Below, piece after piece: positions 58,595-64,000 of a stretch of 64,000 bases of DNA. The notes beneath the pieces are model-generated. The model worked only from the letters and a program-made list of their open reading frames with translations. It had not been told where the DNA came from and searched no databases. The translations under genes and the position numbers were made by a program. This stretch comes from Spirochaeta thermophila DSM 6192 (GTDB lineage Bacteria; Spirochaetota; Spirochaetia; Winmispirales; Winmispiraceae). The DNA is taken from contig NC_014484.1 in NCBI RefSeq assembly GCF_000147075.1, positions 1,877,501 through 1,941,500 on the forward strand. The letters run 5' to 3'. How positions within the stretch are numbered: position 1 is the stretch's first letter; each line of letters opens with the position of its first letter.

Positions 58595-59950
58595 CTAGTT
58601 CATCTCCACGTGGCTCCACGGATAGGAGCCCTTGTAGTGGATGTACCAGTAGCCATCGGAGGCAGGCGGGATGGCATGCTGAGGCACCCAGGTATTGGCA
58701 TAGTCGGTACCGTTGATCTCGAGGAGATCGAGGTTCCAGGAGTTCACATACCGGCCCCAATTGGTGGTGGTGGAGAAGTCGTCCGTCTTCCAGTAGTACT
58801 CACCCGCCCCGTCGTAGCTGAAGGGAAGGGCGATCTCGGTATACTCACCTCCACCGGGCGTAGAAGTAGGTGTGGGGGTGGGGGTGGCCGTAGGCGTCGG
58901 TGTGGGAGTGGGGGTCGGAGTCGGCGTGGGTGTGGGTGTGGGTGTGGGTGTGGGTGTGGGTGTGGAACCACCGCTCACGTACTGCATGAGCCAGGAGAGG
59001 GCGGGCCGCTCCGTGCCGTCGGAGTGCAGCAGGTACGCCTCGCTCTGCCAGATGTGTCCCTCCACATACCCCCAGAGCGTCACACCCCTCACCGAGGGAT
59101 GCTCCCACAACACCGGAAACTTCTCCTGGTACCGCTGAAGCTGCGTCTGATCGTCACCCCTCATGTCCAACTCGGACACATAGATGGGAAGACCCGTCTG
59201 CGCAAGCATGTCGAGCACCTGCTCCATCGTGGACACGCTCACGCTATCCATGTTGAAGGCGTGACACTGAATCCCTATCCCGTCCACAAGCCCTCGCGCC
59301 GTGAGAAGATCGATGATCTGGATGTACCGCTGCGCTGCACTCGGATCGGAGATGATCCCGTACTCGTTGATGAGCAGGGTGCTGTCCGGAAAGTACTCCC
59401 TCGCAAGCTGGAACGAGGTGATCACCCAGTCCCAACCGGTGCTCCCATCACCACCAAGGGCATCACGGTACGGCGGCGGCGAGTGCAGCGGCTCGTTCAC
59501 CACGTCGATCATGTCGATGTCGGCGTACCGGTCCGCCACGGCCGCAAACCACTCCTCCACCTCCGCACGCTGCTCGCTCGTCGAAAGCCCGCTGATCCAC
59601 GAGGGCTGCTGCTGACCCCACACGAGCACGTGAAACTTGAACGGCATCCCGTGCTGCTTCGCATAGTTGTAGATGTAGTCGAGTGTACCGAAGTTCATCT
59701 GATCCCGGCTCGACTCCACCGACCCCCACTTCCCCGCATTCTCAGGGGTCACCTGGTTCCAGTACTGCGAAAACTTCAGCGGCTCCTCGGCACCGTAGAA
59801 GATGTTGCCGAGGAATTTGCTCCCCGTATCGGGCGCACGGGAGAGCACATCGGAGGAAATCCCTTCGATCGGGCTTCCGAGCTCACAGGAGACCATCACC
59901 CCAAGGAGGAGGAGAAGGCCTGCCATGAGCACCTGTACCACTCGTTTCAT
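58595..59950 (-). CDS. GH10 endo-xylanase lipoprotein with Pro-Thr linker and C-terminal CBM64
   Basis: A 451-residue secreted xylanase. The lipoprotein signal is MKRVVQVLMAGLLLLLGVMVSC with Cys22. The compact GH10 barrel (~45-325) has the acid/base Glu in DMIDVVNEPLHS and the nucleophile Glu in PIYVSELDMRG. A repetitive Thr-Pro linker of about 40 residues follows. The C-terminal ~85 residues (EIALPFSYDGAGEYYWKTDD ... DGYWYIHYKGSYPWSHVEM), rich in surface Trp/Tyr, match CBM64, a cellulose-binding family from S. thermophila. The enzyme should be cell-surface-anchored and attach to cellulose while cutting xylan. GGAGGTGTTCT precedes the ATG. The catalytic domain is duplicated in the next gene. 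Confidence 0.93.
   Translation of the reverse strand: MKRVVQVLMAGLLLLLGVMVSCELGSPIEGISSDVLSRAPDTGSKFLGNIFYGAEEPLKFSQYWNQVTPENAGKWGSVESSRDQMNFGTLDYIYNYAKQHGMPFKFHVLVWGQQQPSWISGLSTSEQRAEVEEWFAAVADRYADIDMIDVVNEPLHSPPPYRDALGGDGSTGWDWVITSFQLAREYFPDSTLLINEYGIISDPSAAQRYIQIIDLLTARGLVDGIGIQCHAFNMDSVSVSTMEQVLDMLAQTGLPIYVSELDMRGDDQTQLQRYQEKFPVLWEHPSVRGVTLWGYVEGHIWQSEAYLLHSDGTERPALSWLMQYVSGGSTPTPTPTPTPTPTPTPTPTPTPTPTATPTPTPTSTPGGGEYTEIALPFSYDGAGEYYWKTDDFSTTTNWGRYVNSWNLDLLEINGTDYANTWVPQHAIPPASDGYWYIHYKGSYPWSHVEMN
58866..58972. repeat. Thr-Pro linker minisatellite
   Basis: About 105 bases of imperfect then perfect GGTGTG / GGGTGTGG-type hexamer units encode the xylanase linker. The units nearest the catalytic domain are perfect and those toward the CBM have drifted, which suggests slippage expansion at one end. 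Confidence 0.85.
58976..59816. repeat. 841-bp duplicated GH10 catalytic segment, copy 1
   Basis: Direct repeat of 60111-60951 at a constant offset of 1135 bases. I find a single difference (GCTCGTTCACC here, GCTCGTTTACC in copy 2). The edges fall exactly at the catalytic-domain boundaries: after the lipoprotein leader and before the linker. Confidence 0.9.
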
Positions 59951-60002
59951 AGAACACCTCCACATGGAAATAGTGCAACGCCCTTTTGTAAGGGTATTCA
60001 CT

Positions 60003-60031
60003 ATCCTAATCCCAGTTCAGCCAACGGTCAA
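60003..60031 (-). promoter_or_regulatory. Promoter of the CBM64 xylanase gene (TTGACC-17-TAGGAT) with structured leader
   Basis: On the minus strand TTGACC (60031-60026), a 17-base spacer, TAGGAT (60008-60003). The leader just downstream contains a nested inverted repeat: outer ATAGTG / CACTAT, inner CCCTT / AAGGG. It could be an operator or an RNA stem. Confidence 0.55.
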
Positions 60032-60051
60032 TAAACTTGACGGGTTATCCC

Positions 60052-60077
60052 AACAAAAGCCGCCCTCAAGGGGCGGC
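60052..60077 (-). terminator. Terminator of the second xylanase gene
   Basis: On the minus strand the 7-bp stem GCCGCCC / GGGCGGC is followed by TTTTGTT, about 20 bases after the stop and upstream of the first xylanase promoter. The two genes are therefore separate units. Confidence 0.75.
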
Positions 60078-60098
60078 CTGAAGACAAGGAAGAGGAAC

Positions 60099-61058
60099 TC
60101 AGTCGCCGTACACGTACTGCATGAGCCAGGAGAGGGCGGGCCGCTCCGTGCCGTCGGAGTGCAGCAGGTACGCCTCGCTCTGCCAGATGTGTCCCTCCAC
60201 ATACCCCCAGAGCGTCACACCCCTCACCGAGGGATGCTCCCACAACACCGGAAACTTCTCCTGGTACCGCTGAAGCTGCGTCTGATCGTCACCCCTCATG
60301 TCCAACTCGGACACATAGATGGGAAGACCCGTCTGCGCAAGCATGTCGAGCACCTGCTCCATCGTGGACACGCTCACGCTATCCATGTTGAAGGCGTGAC
60401 ACTGAATCCCTATCCCGTCCACAAGCCCTCGCGCCGTGAGAAGATCGATGATCTGGATGTACCGCTGCGCTGCACTCGGATCGGAGATGATCCCGTACTC
60501 GTTGATGAGCAGGGTGCTGTCCGGAAAGTACTCCCTCGCAAGCTGGAACGAGGTGATCACCCAGTCCCAACCGGTGCTCCCATCACCACCAAGGGCATCA
60601 CGGTACGGCGGCGGCGAGTGCAGCGGCTCGTTTACCACGTCGATCATGTCGATGTCGGCGTACCGGTCCGCCACGGCCGCAAACCACTCCTCCACCTCCG
60701 CACGCTGCTCGCTCGTCGAAAGCCCGCTGATCCACGAGGGCTGCTGCTGACCCCACACGAGCACGTGAAACTTGAACGGCATCCCGTGCTGCTTCGCATA
60801 GTTGTAGATGTAGTCGAGTGTACCGAAGTTCATCTGATCCCGGCTCGACTCCACCGACCCCCACTTCCCCGCATTCTCAGGGGTCACCTGGTTCCAGTAC
60901 TGCGAAAACTTCAGCGGCTCCTCGGCACCGTAGAAGATGTTGCCGAGGAATCGTCCCTCCAGAGGTTTCATCCCACCTCTAAGGGATGGCTCGAACCAAC
61001 AGGAGACAAGCAGAGGGACGAGAAGGGAGATCGCACACATTCGTACCAGATTACGCAT
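60099..61058 (-). CDS. GH10 endo-xylanase lipoprotein without carbohydrate-binding module
   Basis: A 319-residue xylanase. The lipoprotein signal is MRNLVRMCAISLLVPLLVSC with Cys20, different from that of the neighbouring xylanase. From FLGNIFYGAEEPLKF to the end of the barrel (SWLMQYV) the protein appears identical to the CBM64 xylanase, including acid/base Glu (VVNEPLHS) and nucleophile Glu (YVSELDM). It then ends after three residues, with no linker or CBM. It should act on soluble or loosened xylan at the cell surface. AAGGAGCCT precedes the ATG. It has its own promoter and terminator. Confidence 0.93.
   Translation of the reverse strand: MRNLVRMCAISLLVPLLVSCWFEPSLRGGMKPLEGRFLGNIFYGAEEPLKFSQYWNQVTPENAGKWGSVESSRDQMNFGTLDYIYNYAKQHGMPFKFHVLVWGQQQPSWISGLSTSEQRAEVEEWFAAVADRYADIDMIDVVNEPLHSPPPYRDALGGDGSTGWDWVITSFQLAREYFPDSTLLINEYGIISDPSAAQRYIQIIDLLTARGLVDGIGIQCHAFNMDSVSVSTMEQVLDMLAQTGLPIYVSELDMRGDDQTQLQRYQEKFPVLWEHPSVRGVTLWGYVEGHIWQSEAYLLHSDGTERPALSWLMQYVYGD
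60111..60951. repeat. 841-bp duplicated GH10 catalytic segment, copy 2
   Basis: Near-perfect direct repeat of 58976-59816. Beyond both edges the two genes share no similarity in leader, C-terminus or promoter. Confidence 0.9.
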
Positions 61059-61108
61059 AGGCTCCTTCCTGTGAGTATGGATACGAGTTGCTGTCGCATA
61101 CTCCCTTC

Positions 61109-61137
61109 ATGGTAGCATATGCGAAAGGATTTTTCAA
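61109..61137 (-). promoter_or_regulatory. Promoter of the second xylanase gene (TTGAAA-17-TACCAT)
   Basis: On the minus strand TTGAAA (61137-61132), a 17-base spacer, TACCAT (61114-61109). An AT-rich stretch immediately upstream may act as an UP element. Confidence 0.55.
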
Positions 61138-61177
61138 AAGAATTTAAAAAATACCTTGTATTGTCTCGTCTTTGGAG

Positions 61178-61207
61178 AAAAAAAAACACCCGGGGCGGCC
61201 CGGGTGT
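61178..61207 (-). terminator. Terminator of the E2-like acyltransferase gene
   Basis: On the minus strand the 8-bp stem CACCCGGG / CCCGGGTG with a 4-base loop is followed by nine T residues, about 30 bases after the stop codon. Confidence 0.85.
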
Positions 61208-61234
61208 GCTCCTGACATCACTCCTGAAACGGTA

Positions 61235-62125
61235 TCACACCTCTTCCAGCATGTGTTCCTTGAGGATCTCTTCCGGGATCTCAGGCGGCTCTACGAGTTC
61301 CTGCGGGTGTTCGACGAAGTGCTTGAGCATCCTGATGGTCTTCGCCCAGTAGATGCCCTCTGATATCCTGTCGTCGATGGTGAACTTTGCCTCCATCACG
61401 GTGTGTACCTTCACCTGGCCCTCTTCGTCGATGTAGGGCACCTTCTTGATCCTCCCCATGACGAAGAAGACCGAGGCGTTGCCCCACTCGTAGAGGTGGT
61501 GGAAGGGGGCATCGAGGCCGAGACTCGAGAGATTGGCGAGAAAGACGCTCGTATAGAGGGGATCGGTCTCGATCATCGACTTGGGCGCGATGCCGTAGTA
61601 GTCGAGGATCTTGAATCCCTTGATCACCAGGTTGAGGAGAAAGCGGGGGAGCTTCGTGACGAACTCCATCTCCTTGTCGGTGGCGGTGCCCGCCGCATCC
61701 CGGGCCGCCTTCACCCCCCGGTGCACCTTGTCCACGATGGTCTGAAGGGTCTCATTCGGGCTGAACGTGATCTTCGCCGTACTCTCGAGCCCCTCCTCGG
61801 TGAGCTCCTTCTTCACCACGAACGAGATCTGGATCCTGTTGCGCTGGTAGATCTTCTGTCCGGAGATGAACCTGTTCGCCTGGGGCCTGAGGGCGATGGT
61901 CCGGACCGCGGCGCAGAGGACCACATGGAAGATGCTGATGGACTTCTGTCCCGGCTTTCTGTTCCGGTTGTACTCCCTGATGAACTCGAGCGTCTCGTCG
62001 AGCACGAACTCGTCGCTGTAGTAGACCGCCGACTCGTTACGCCCCTTCATCACAAAGGGGTTTATCTTCCTGAATCCCGGAAGTCCCTTGATGAGGGTCC
62101 CATCGCATCGCTTCCGCACACCCAT
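61235..62125 (-). CDS. Stand-alone 2-oxoacid dehydrogenase E2-like (CAT-fold) protein, catalytic His missing
   Basis: A 296-residue protein with the chloramphenicol-acetyltransferase/E2 fold. KINPFVMKGRNESAVYYSDEFVLDETLEFIREYN, ISIFHVVLCAAVRTIALRPQANRFI and the C-terminal VMEAKFTIDDRISEGIYWAKTIRML resemble E2 catalytic domains. E2 enzymes carry 'DHRVxDG' at the last motif; here it reads D-D-R-I-S-E-G, so the catalytic His is replaced by Asp. There is no lipoyl or peripheral-subunit-binding domain and no E1 or E3 nearby. The function is unknown; an acyltransferase with altered chemistry or a non-catalytic oligomer is possible. GGAGGCTGT precedes the ATG. Confidence 0.7.
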   Translation of the reverse strand: MGVRKRCDGTLIKGLPGFRKINPFVMKGRNESAVYYSDEFVLDETLEFIREYNRNRKPGQKSISIFHVVLCAAVRTIALRPQANRFISGQKIYQRNRIQISFVVKKELTEEGLESTAKITFSPNETLQTIVDKVHRGVKAARDAAGTATDKEMEFVTKLPRFLLNLVIKGFKILDYYGIAPKSMIETDPLYTSVFLANLSSLGLDAPFHHLYEWGNASVFFVMGRIKKVPYIDEEGQVKVHTVMEAKFTIDDRISEGIYWAKTIRMLKHFVEHPQELVEPPEIPEEILKEHMLEEV

Positions 62126-62164
62126 ACAGCCTCCTCAAAGAGAGATATTCACACCTCCAGCCGT

Positions 62165-62183
62165 TCTCGACCAGCGGTCAAGA
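62165..62183. promoter_or_regulatory. Near-perfect palindrome at the start site of the E2-like gene (candidate operator)
   Basis: TCTCGACC-AGC-GGTCAAGA, an 8+3+8 inverted repeat with one mismatch pair, lies immediately downstream of the -10 box of the E2-like gene. This is where a repressor would block initiation. Confidence 0.5.
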
Positions 62184-62211
62184 GTATAGCACATATGCTT
62201 CCAAAACACAA
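62183..62211 (-). promoter_or_regulatory. Promoter of the E2-like gene (TTGTGT-17-TATACT)
   Basis: On the minus strand TTGTGT (62211-62206), a 17-base spacer, TATACT (62188-62183). The leader is about 50 bases and ends in GAGGAGG. Confidence 0.6.
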
Positions 62212-62221
62212 ACATCTCAAC

Positions 62222-62250
62222 TTGTGAATGTCTCGGTTTTCCGATATAGT
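62222..62250 (+). promoter_or_regulatory. Promoter of the PyrD-like gene (TTGTGA-17-TATAGT)
   Basis: TTGTGA at 62222-62227, a 17-base spacer, TATAGT at 62245-62250, then AAAGGAGG and ATG 62271. It is divergent from the E2-like promoter. Confidence 0.6.
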
Positions 62251-62270
62251 GTGGAAAGGAGGTCGTACGG

Positions 62271-63251
62271 ATGGAACTTTCCACGCGCTATCTTGGCCTT
62301 TCTCTCAAAAATCCTCTCATTGTGGGGGCATCTCCCCTCACCGCCGACGTCTCCCACCTCGTCTCCTGCGAAACGCACGGCGCCGCCGCCGTGGTGCTCC
62401 GCTCCCTCTTCCAGGAGGAGATCGCAGAGGGGGTGGAACACCTGAAGAGCCTCTCCGAAGGGTTCCACACCGAAGCCGCGGACTATCTCACCCACTTCGG
62501 CACCCAGCAGGCCCTGGAGGCCTACCTCTCCCTCGTGCGCGAGGCGAAGGATCGGCTCTCCATCCCCGTGATCGCGAGCCTCAACTGCAGCAGCCGCGAG
62601 TGGTGGGCCGAGGCTGCAAGCCGCATCGAAGAGGCAGGGGCGGACGCCCTCGAGCTGAACGTGGCCCCCTTTCCCTCGAACGATGCCGAGTCCTCGCAGG
62701 AGGTGGAGGAACGGATCTACGACATAGTGAGGACCGCACGGTCGGCGGTCTCCGTCCCCATCGCCGTGAAGGTAGGCCCCTATTTCACGAGTCTGGGACA
62801 CCTCCTCGCCCGGATCGAGGCCCTCGGCGCCGGGGGGGTGGTGCTCTTCAACCGATTCTACCAGGTGGACATCGCCCCCTCGACGAGGAGGCTCGTCTCG
62901 GGGCACAGGCTGAGCGATCCCCACGAATTCTCACACACCCTCCGCTGGACAGCCCTGGAGGCGCCGAGGCGAAATCTGGACATCGTCGCATCGTGCGGGA
63001 TCCACTCCGGCCTCGATATCGCCAAGGCGGTGCTCGCAGGCGCGAGTGCGGTACAGGTGGTCTCCGCCGTCCTCAGACATGGATTCGGCCACATCGAGAA
63101 GATGGTTCATGAACTCGAGGCCTGGCTCTCCGAGCAGGGCTTCTCCTCGCTCCGGGAGGCGAAGGGCGCACTCATACGCACCCCTGGCGAGGACGAGGAG
63201 CGCTTGAGCAGGCTCCAGTACCTCATCGCCCTCCGCGGTTTCGGAAGATAG
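62271..63251 (+). CDS. Dihydroorotate dehydrogenase-like flavoprotein
   Basis: A 326-residue TIM-barrel protein related to class 1 dihydroorotate dehydrogenases. The N-terminus STRYLGLSLKNPLIVGASPLT, the strand IPVIASLNCSSREWWAEAASRIEEAGADALELNVAP, and the FMN-phosphate region DIVASCGIHSGLDIAKAVLAGASAVQVVSAVL are clear. True PyrD enzymes have 'NxSCPN' at the substrate site and a Cys base nearby; here this is NVAPFPSN without a cysteine. It therefore fits the family named dihydroorotate dehydrogenase-like, whose role is unknown. AAAGGAGG precedes the ATG. No other pyrimidine gene is nearby. Confidence 0.78.
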   Translation: MELSTRYLGLSLKNPLIVGASPLTADVSHLVSCETHGAAAVVLRSLFQEEIAEGVEHLKSLSEGFHTEAADYLTHFGTQQALEAYLSLVREAKDRLSIPVIASLNCSSREWWAEAASRIEEAGADALELNVAPFPSNDAESSQEVEERIYDIVRTARSAVSVPIAVKVGPYFTSLGHLLARIEALGAGGVVLFNRFYQVDIAPSTRRLVSGHRLSDPHEFSHTLRWTALEAPRRNLDIVASCGIHSGLDIAKAVLAGASAVQVVSAVLRHGFGHIEKMVHELEAWLSEQGFSSLREAKGALIRTPGEDEERLSRLQYLIALRGFGR

Positions 63252-63255
63252 ACAA

Positions 63256-63280
63256 AGAGGGGCCTTGCGGCCCCTCTGTT
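63256..63280. terminator. Terminator between PyrD-like gene and ABC permease (convergent)
   Basis: A perfect 9-bp stem, AGAGGGGCC / GGCCCCTCT, with loop TTGC is followed by GTT on the plus strand and TTTGTC on the minus strand. It can serve both genes. Confidence 0.65.
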
Positions 63281-63295
63281 CCCACCTTGCGCCCA

Positions 63296-64000
63296 CTAGC
63301 GCTGATAGATCCGTCCCGCCGCCCGTGGTCCCGAATACCTTCCCGCGAAGGCGAGAAGGGCGACTATGGTGAGGACGTAGGGAAAGGCGTGGAAGAATTC
63401 GAGGGGGATGCTCTGGAGGAAGGAGATGTCGTTCACATAGAACGAGAGAGCCTGCGAGAAACCGAAGAACGTGGCGGCCCCCAGCACCCCCCAGGGGTTC
63501 CACTTCCCGAATATGAGGGACGCGAGGGCGATGAAGCCTGTGCCGTGTATGGAAGTGAGGGTGTACTGGATGTCCTGCGAGAGGACCATCACCCCACCTG
63601 CGAGTCCTGCGAGCACACCTGAGAGCATCACCCCCAGGTATCGCATCCTGTACACGTCTATCCCCATGCTCGCGGCGGCCTCGGGGTGTTCTCCGCAGGC
63701 CCTCAGCCTGAGACCGAAGACGGTCCTGTAGACCACGATCCACGTGATCACCACAAGGAACAGGGCGAGATAGAACGTGGGATAGATTTCGGAGAAGAAG
63801 AGAGGGCCCACGAGGGGAATGTCCTCGAGAAAGGGTACCGTCACCTTCCTGAGGCCCACGGAGAAGGCCCGGGTCCGCTGCTGACCGAAGAGGATCTGAC
63901 AGAGATAGACCGTGAGGCCTCCCGCGAGGATGTTGAGCGCCGTACCCGAGATGATCTGATCGGCCCTGAGGTGGACCGAGGCCACCGCATGGAACAGGGA
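63296..64000 (-). CDS. ABC transporter permease of the simple-sugar/nucleoside (BPD_transp_2) class, partial
   Basis: The C-terminal 234 residues of a permease whose start lies beyond the window; the frame is open to base 64000. Features of the branched-chain/ribose/nucleoside permease class are visible. VHLRADQIISGTALNILAGGLTVYLC is typical of the YufQ/TsgC-like nucleoside or simple-sugar subgroup. The EAA-type loop is GLRLRACGEHPEAAASMGIDVYRMRYLGVMLSG, and a GTGFIALASLIFGKWNPWGVLGAATFFG segment follows. About six membrane helices are present here. The partner permease, ATPase and binding protein would lie to the right. Confidence 0.87.
   Translation of the reverse strand, partial: SLFHAVASVHLRADQIISGTALNILAGGLTVYLCQILFGQQRTRAFSVGLRKVTVPFLEDIPLVGPLFFSEIYPTFYLALFLVVITWIVVYRTVFGLRLRACGEHPEAAASMGIDVYRMRYLGVMLSGVLAGLAGGVMVLSQDIQYTLTSIHGTGFIALASLIFGKWNPWGVLGAATFFGFSQALSFYVNDISFLQSIPLEFFHAFPYVLTIVALLAFAGRYSGPRAAGRIYQR

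Noticed and set aside
58866-58972. GT-rich repeat as a possible CRISPR, recombination or regulatory array
   Set aside because: It is in frame and encodes the Thr-Pro linker between the GH10 domain and CBM64; there are no spacers.

Overview
The window looks like chromosomal DNA of a thermophilic, saccharolytic spirochaete, most likely Spirochaeta (Winmispira) thermophila or a very close relative. The evidence is high GC content, a cheA-cheW/cheR-like-cheX-cheY operon of the spirochaete type, a PPi-dependent phosphofructokinase, and a GH10 xylanase carrying a C-terminal module that I recognise as CBM64, a family first described from S. thermophila. Genes are tightly packed. No intergenic gap exceeds about 190 bp, so there is no gene-free stretch over 300 bases. 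I see no prophage, transposase, CRISPR array or rRNA.

Layout. 1-4 kb: the end of a SlyD-like isomerase, a DUF401 membrane protein, and ilvBN with a strong promoter and terminator. 4-8.8 kb, minus strand: cheA, a CheW-CheR-like fusion, cheX, cheY, then tRNA-Val(GAC) one base after the cheY stop. 8.9-17.8 kb: a beta-glucoside uptake and hydrolysis locus (GH3 lipoprotein, OppF/D/C/B-type transporter, binding protein) divergent from a ROK regulator. 17.9-24 kb: an unknown small protein, argA, ndk, then a GH130-GT4-GH130 operon. 24-28 kb: an HtrA lipoprotein protease and two Hsp20 genes behind a textbook sigma-54 promoter, then an SDR oxidoreductase and a MazG-like pyrophosphohydrolase. 28-36.6 kb: a ferritin/VIT1 metal transporter, a membrane adenylate cyclase, a HAD phosphatase, an MNT-HEPN toxin-antitoxin pair bracketed by an 87-bp direct repeat of the yaiI 3' end, manA, and PPi-PFK. 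36.7-45 kb: a PfkB kinase and Fe-ADH pair, yhbY, a small membrane protein, a D12 DNA methyltransferase, queD, murE, ddl and a nitroreductase. 45-53.4 kb, plus strand: an unknown large membrane protein, dinB, an AEC transporter, a receiver-PAS-histidine kinase, dapL and plsC. 53.5-58.5 kb: a tandem GT-C O-mannosyltransferase-like protein with DPM-like and GtrA-like partners. 58.6-61 kb: two GH10 xylanase lipoproteins with virtually identical catalytic domains. 61-64 kb: an E2-like acyltransferase without the catalytic His, a PyrD-like protein, and the end of a sugar/nucleoside ABC permease.

How the parts fit. Xylan- and glucan-degrading lipoproteins release oligosaccharides. An Opp-type transporter imports them, and GH3, GH130, manA, PPi-PFK and a PfkB kinase feed them into glycolysis. 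Chemotaxis, cyclic-nucleotide and histidine-kinase modules handle sensing.

The strongest cross-cutting signal is transcriptional. At least nine genes have a sigma70-like promoter whose -10 box ends 6 or 7 bases before the start codon with no Shine-Dalgarno sequence, which predicts leaderless mRNAs. At queD/murE two such promoters face each other and the two start codons share one CATG. Promoter, operator and start-site calls rest on reading motifs by eye; none was computed or tested.
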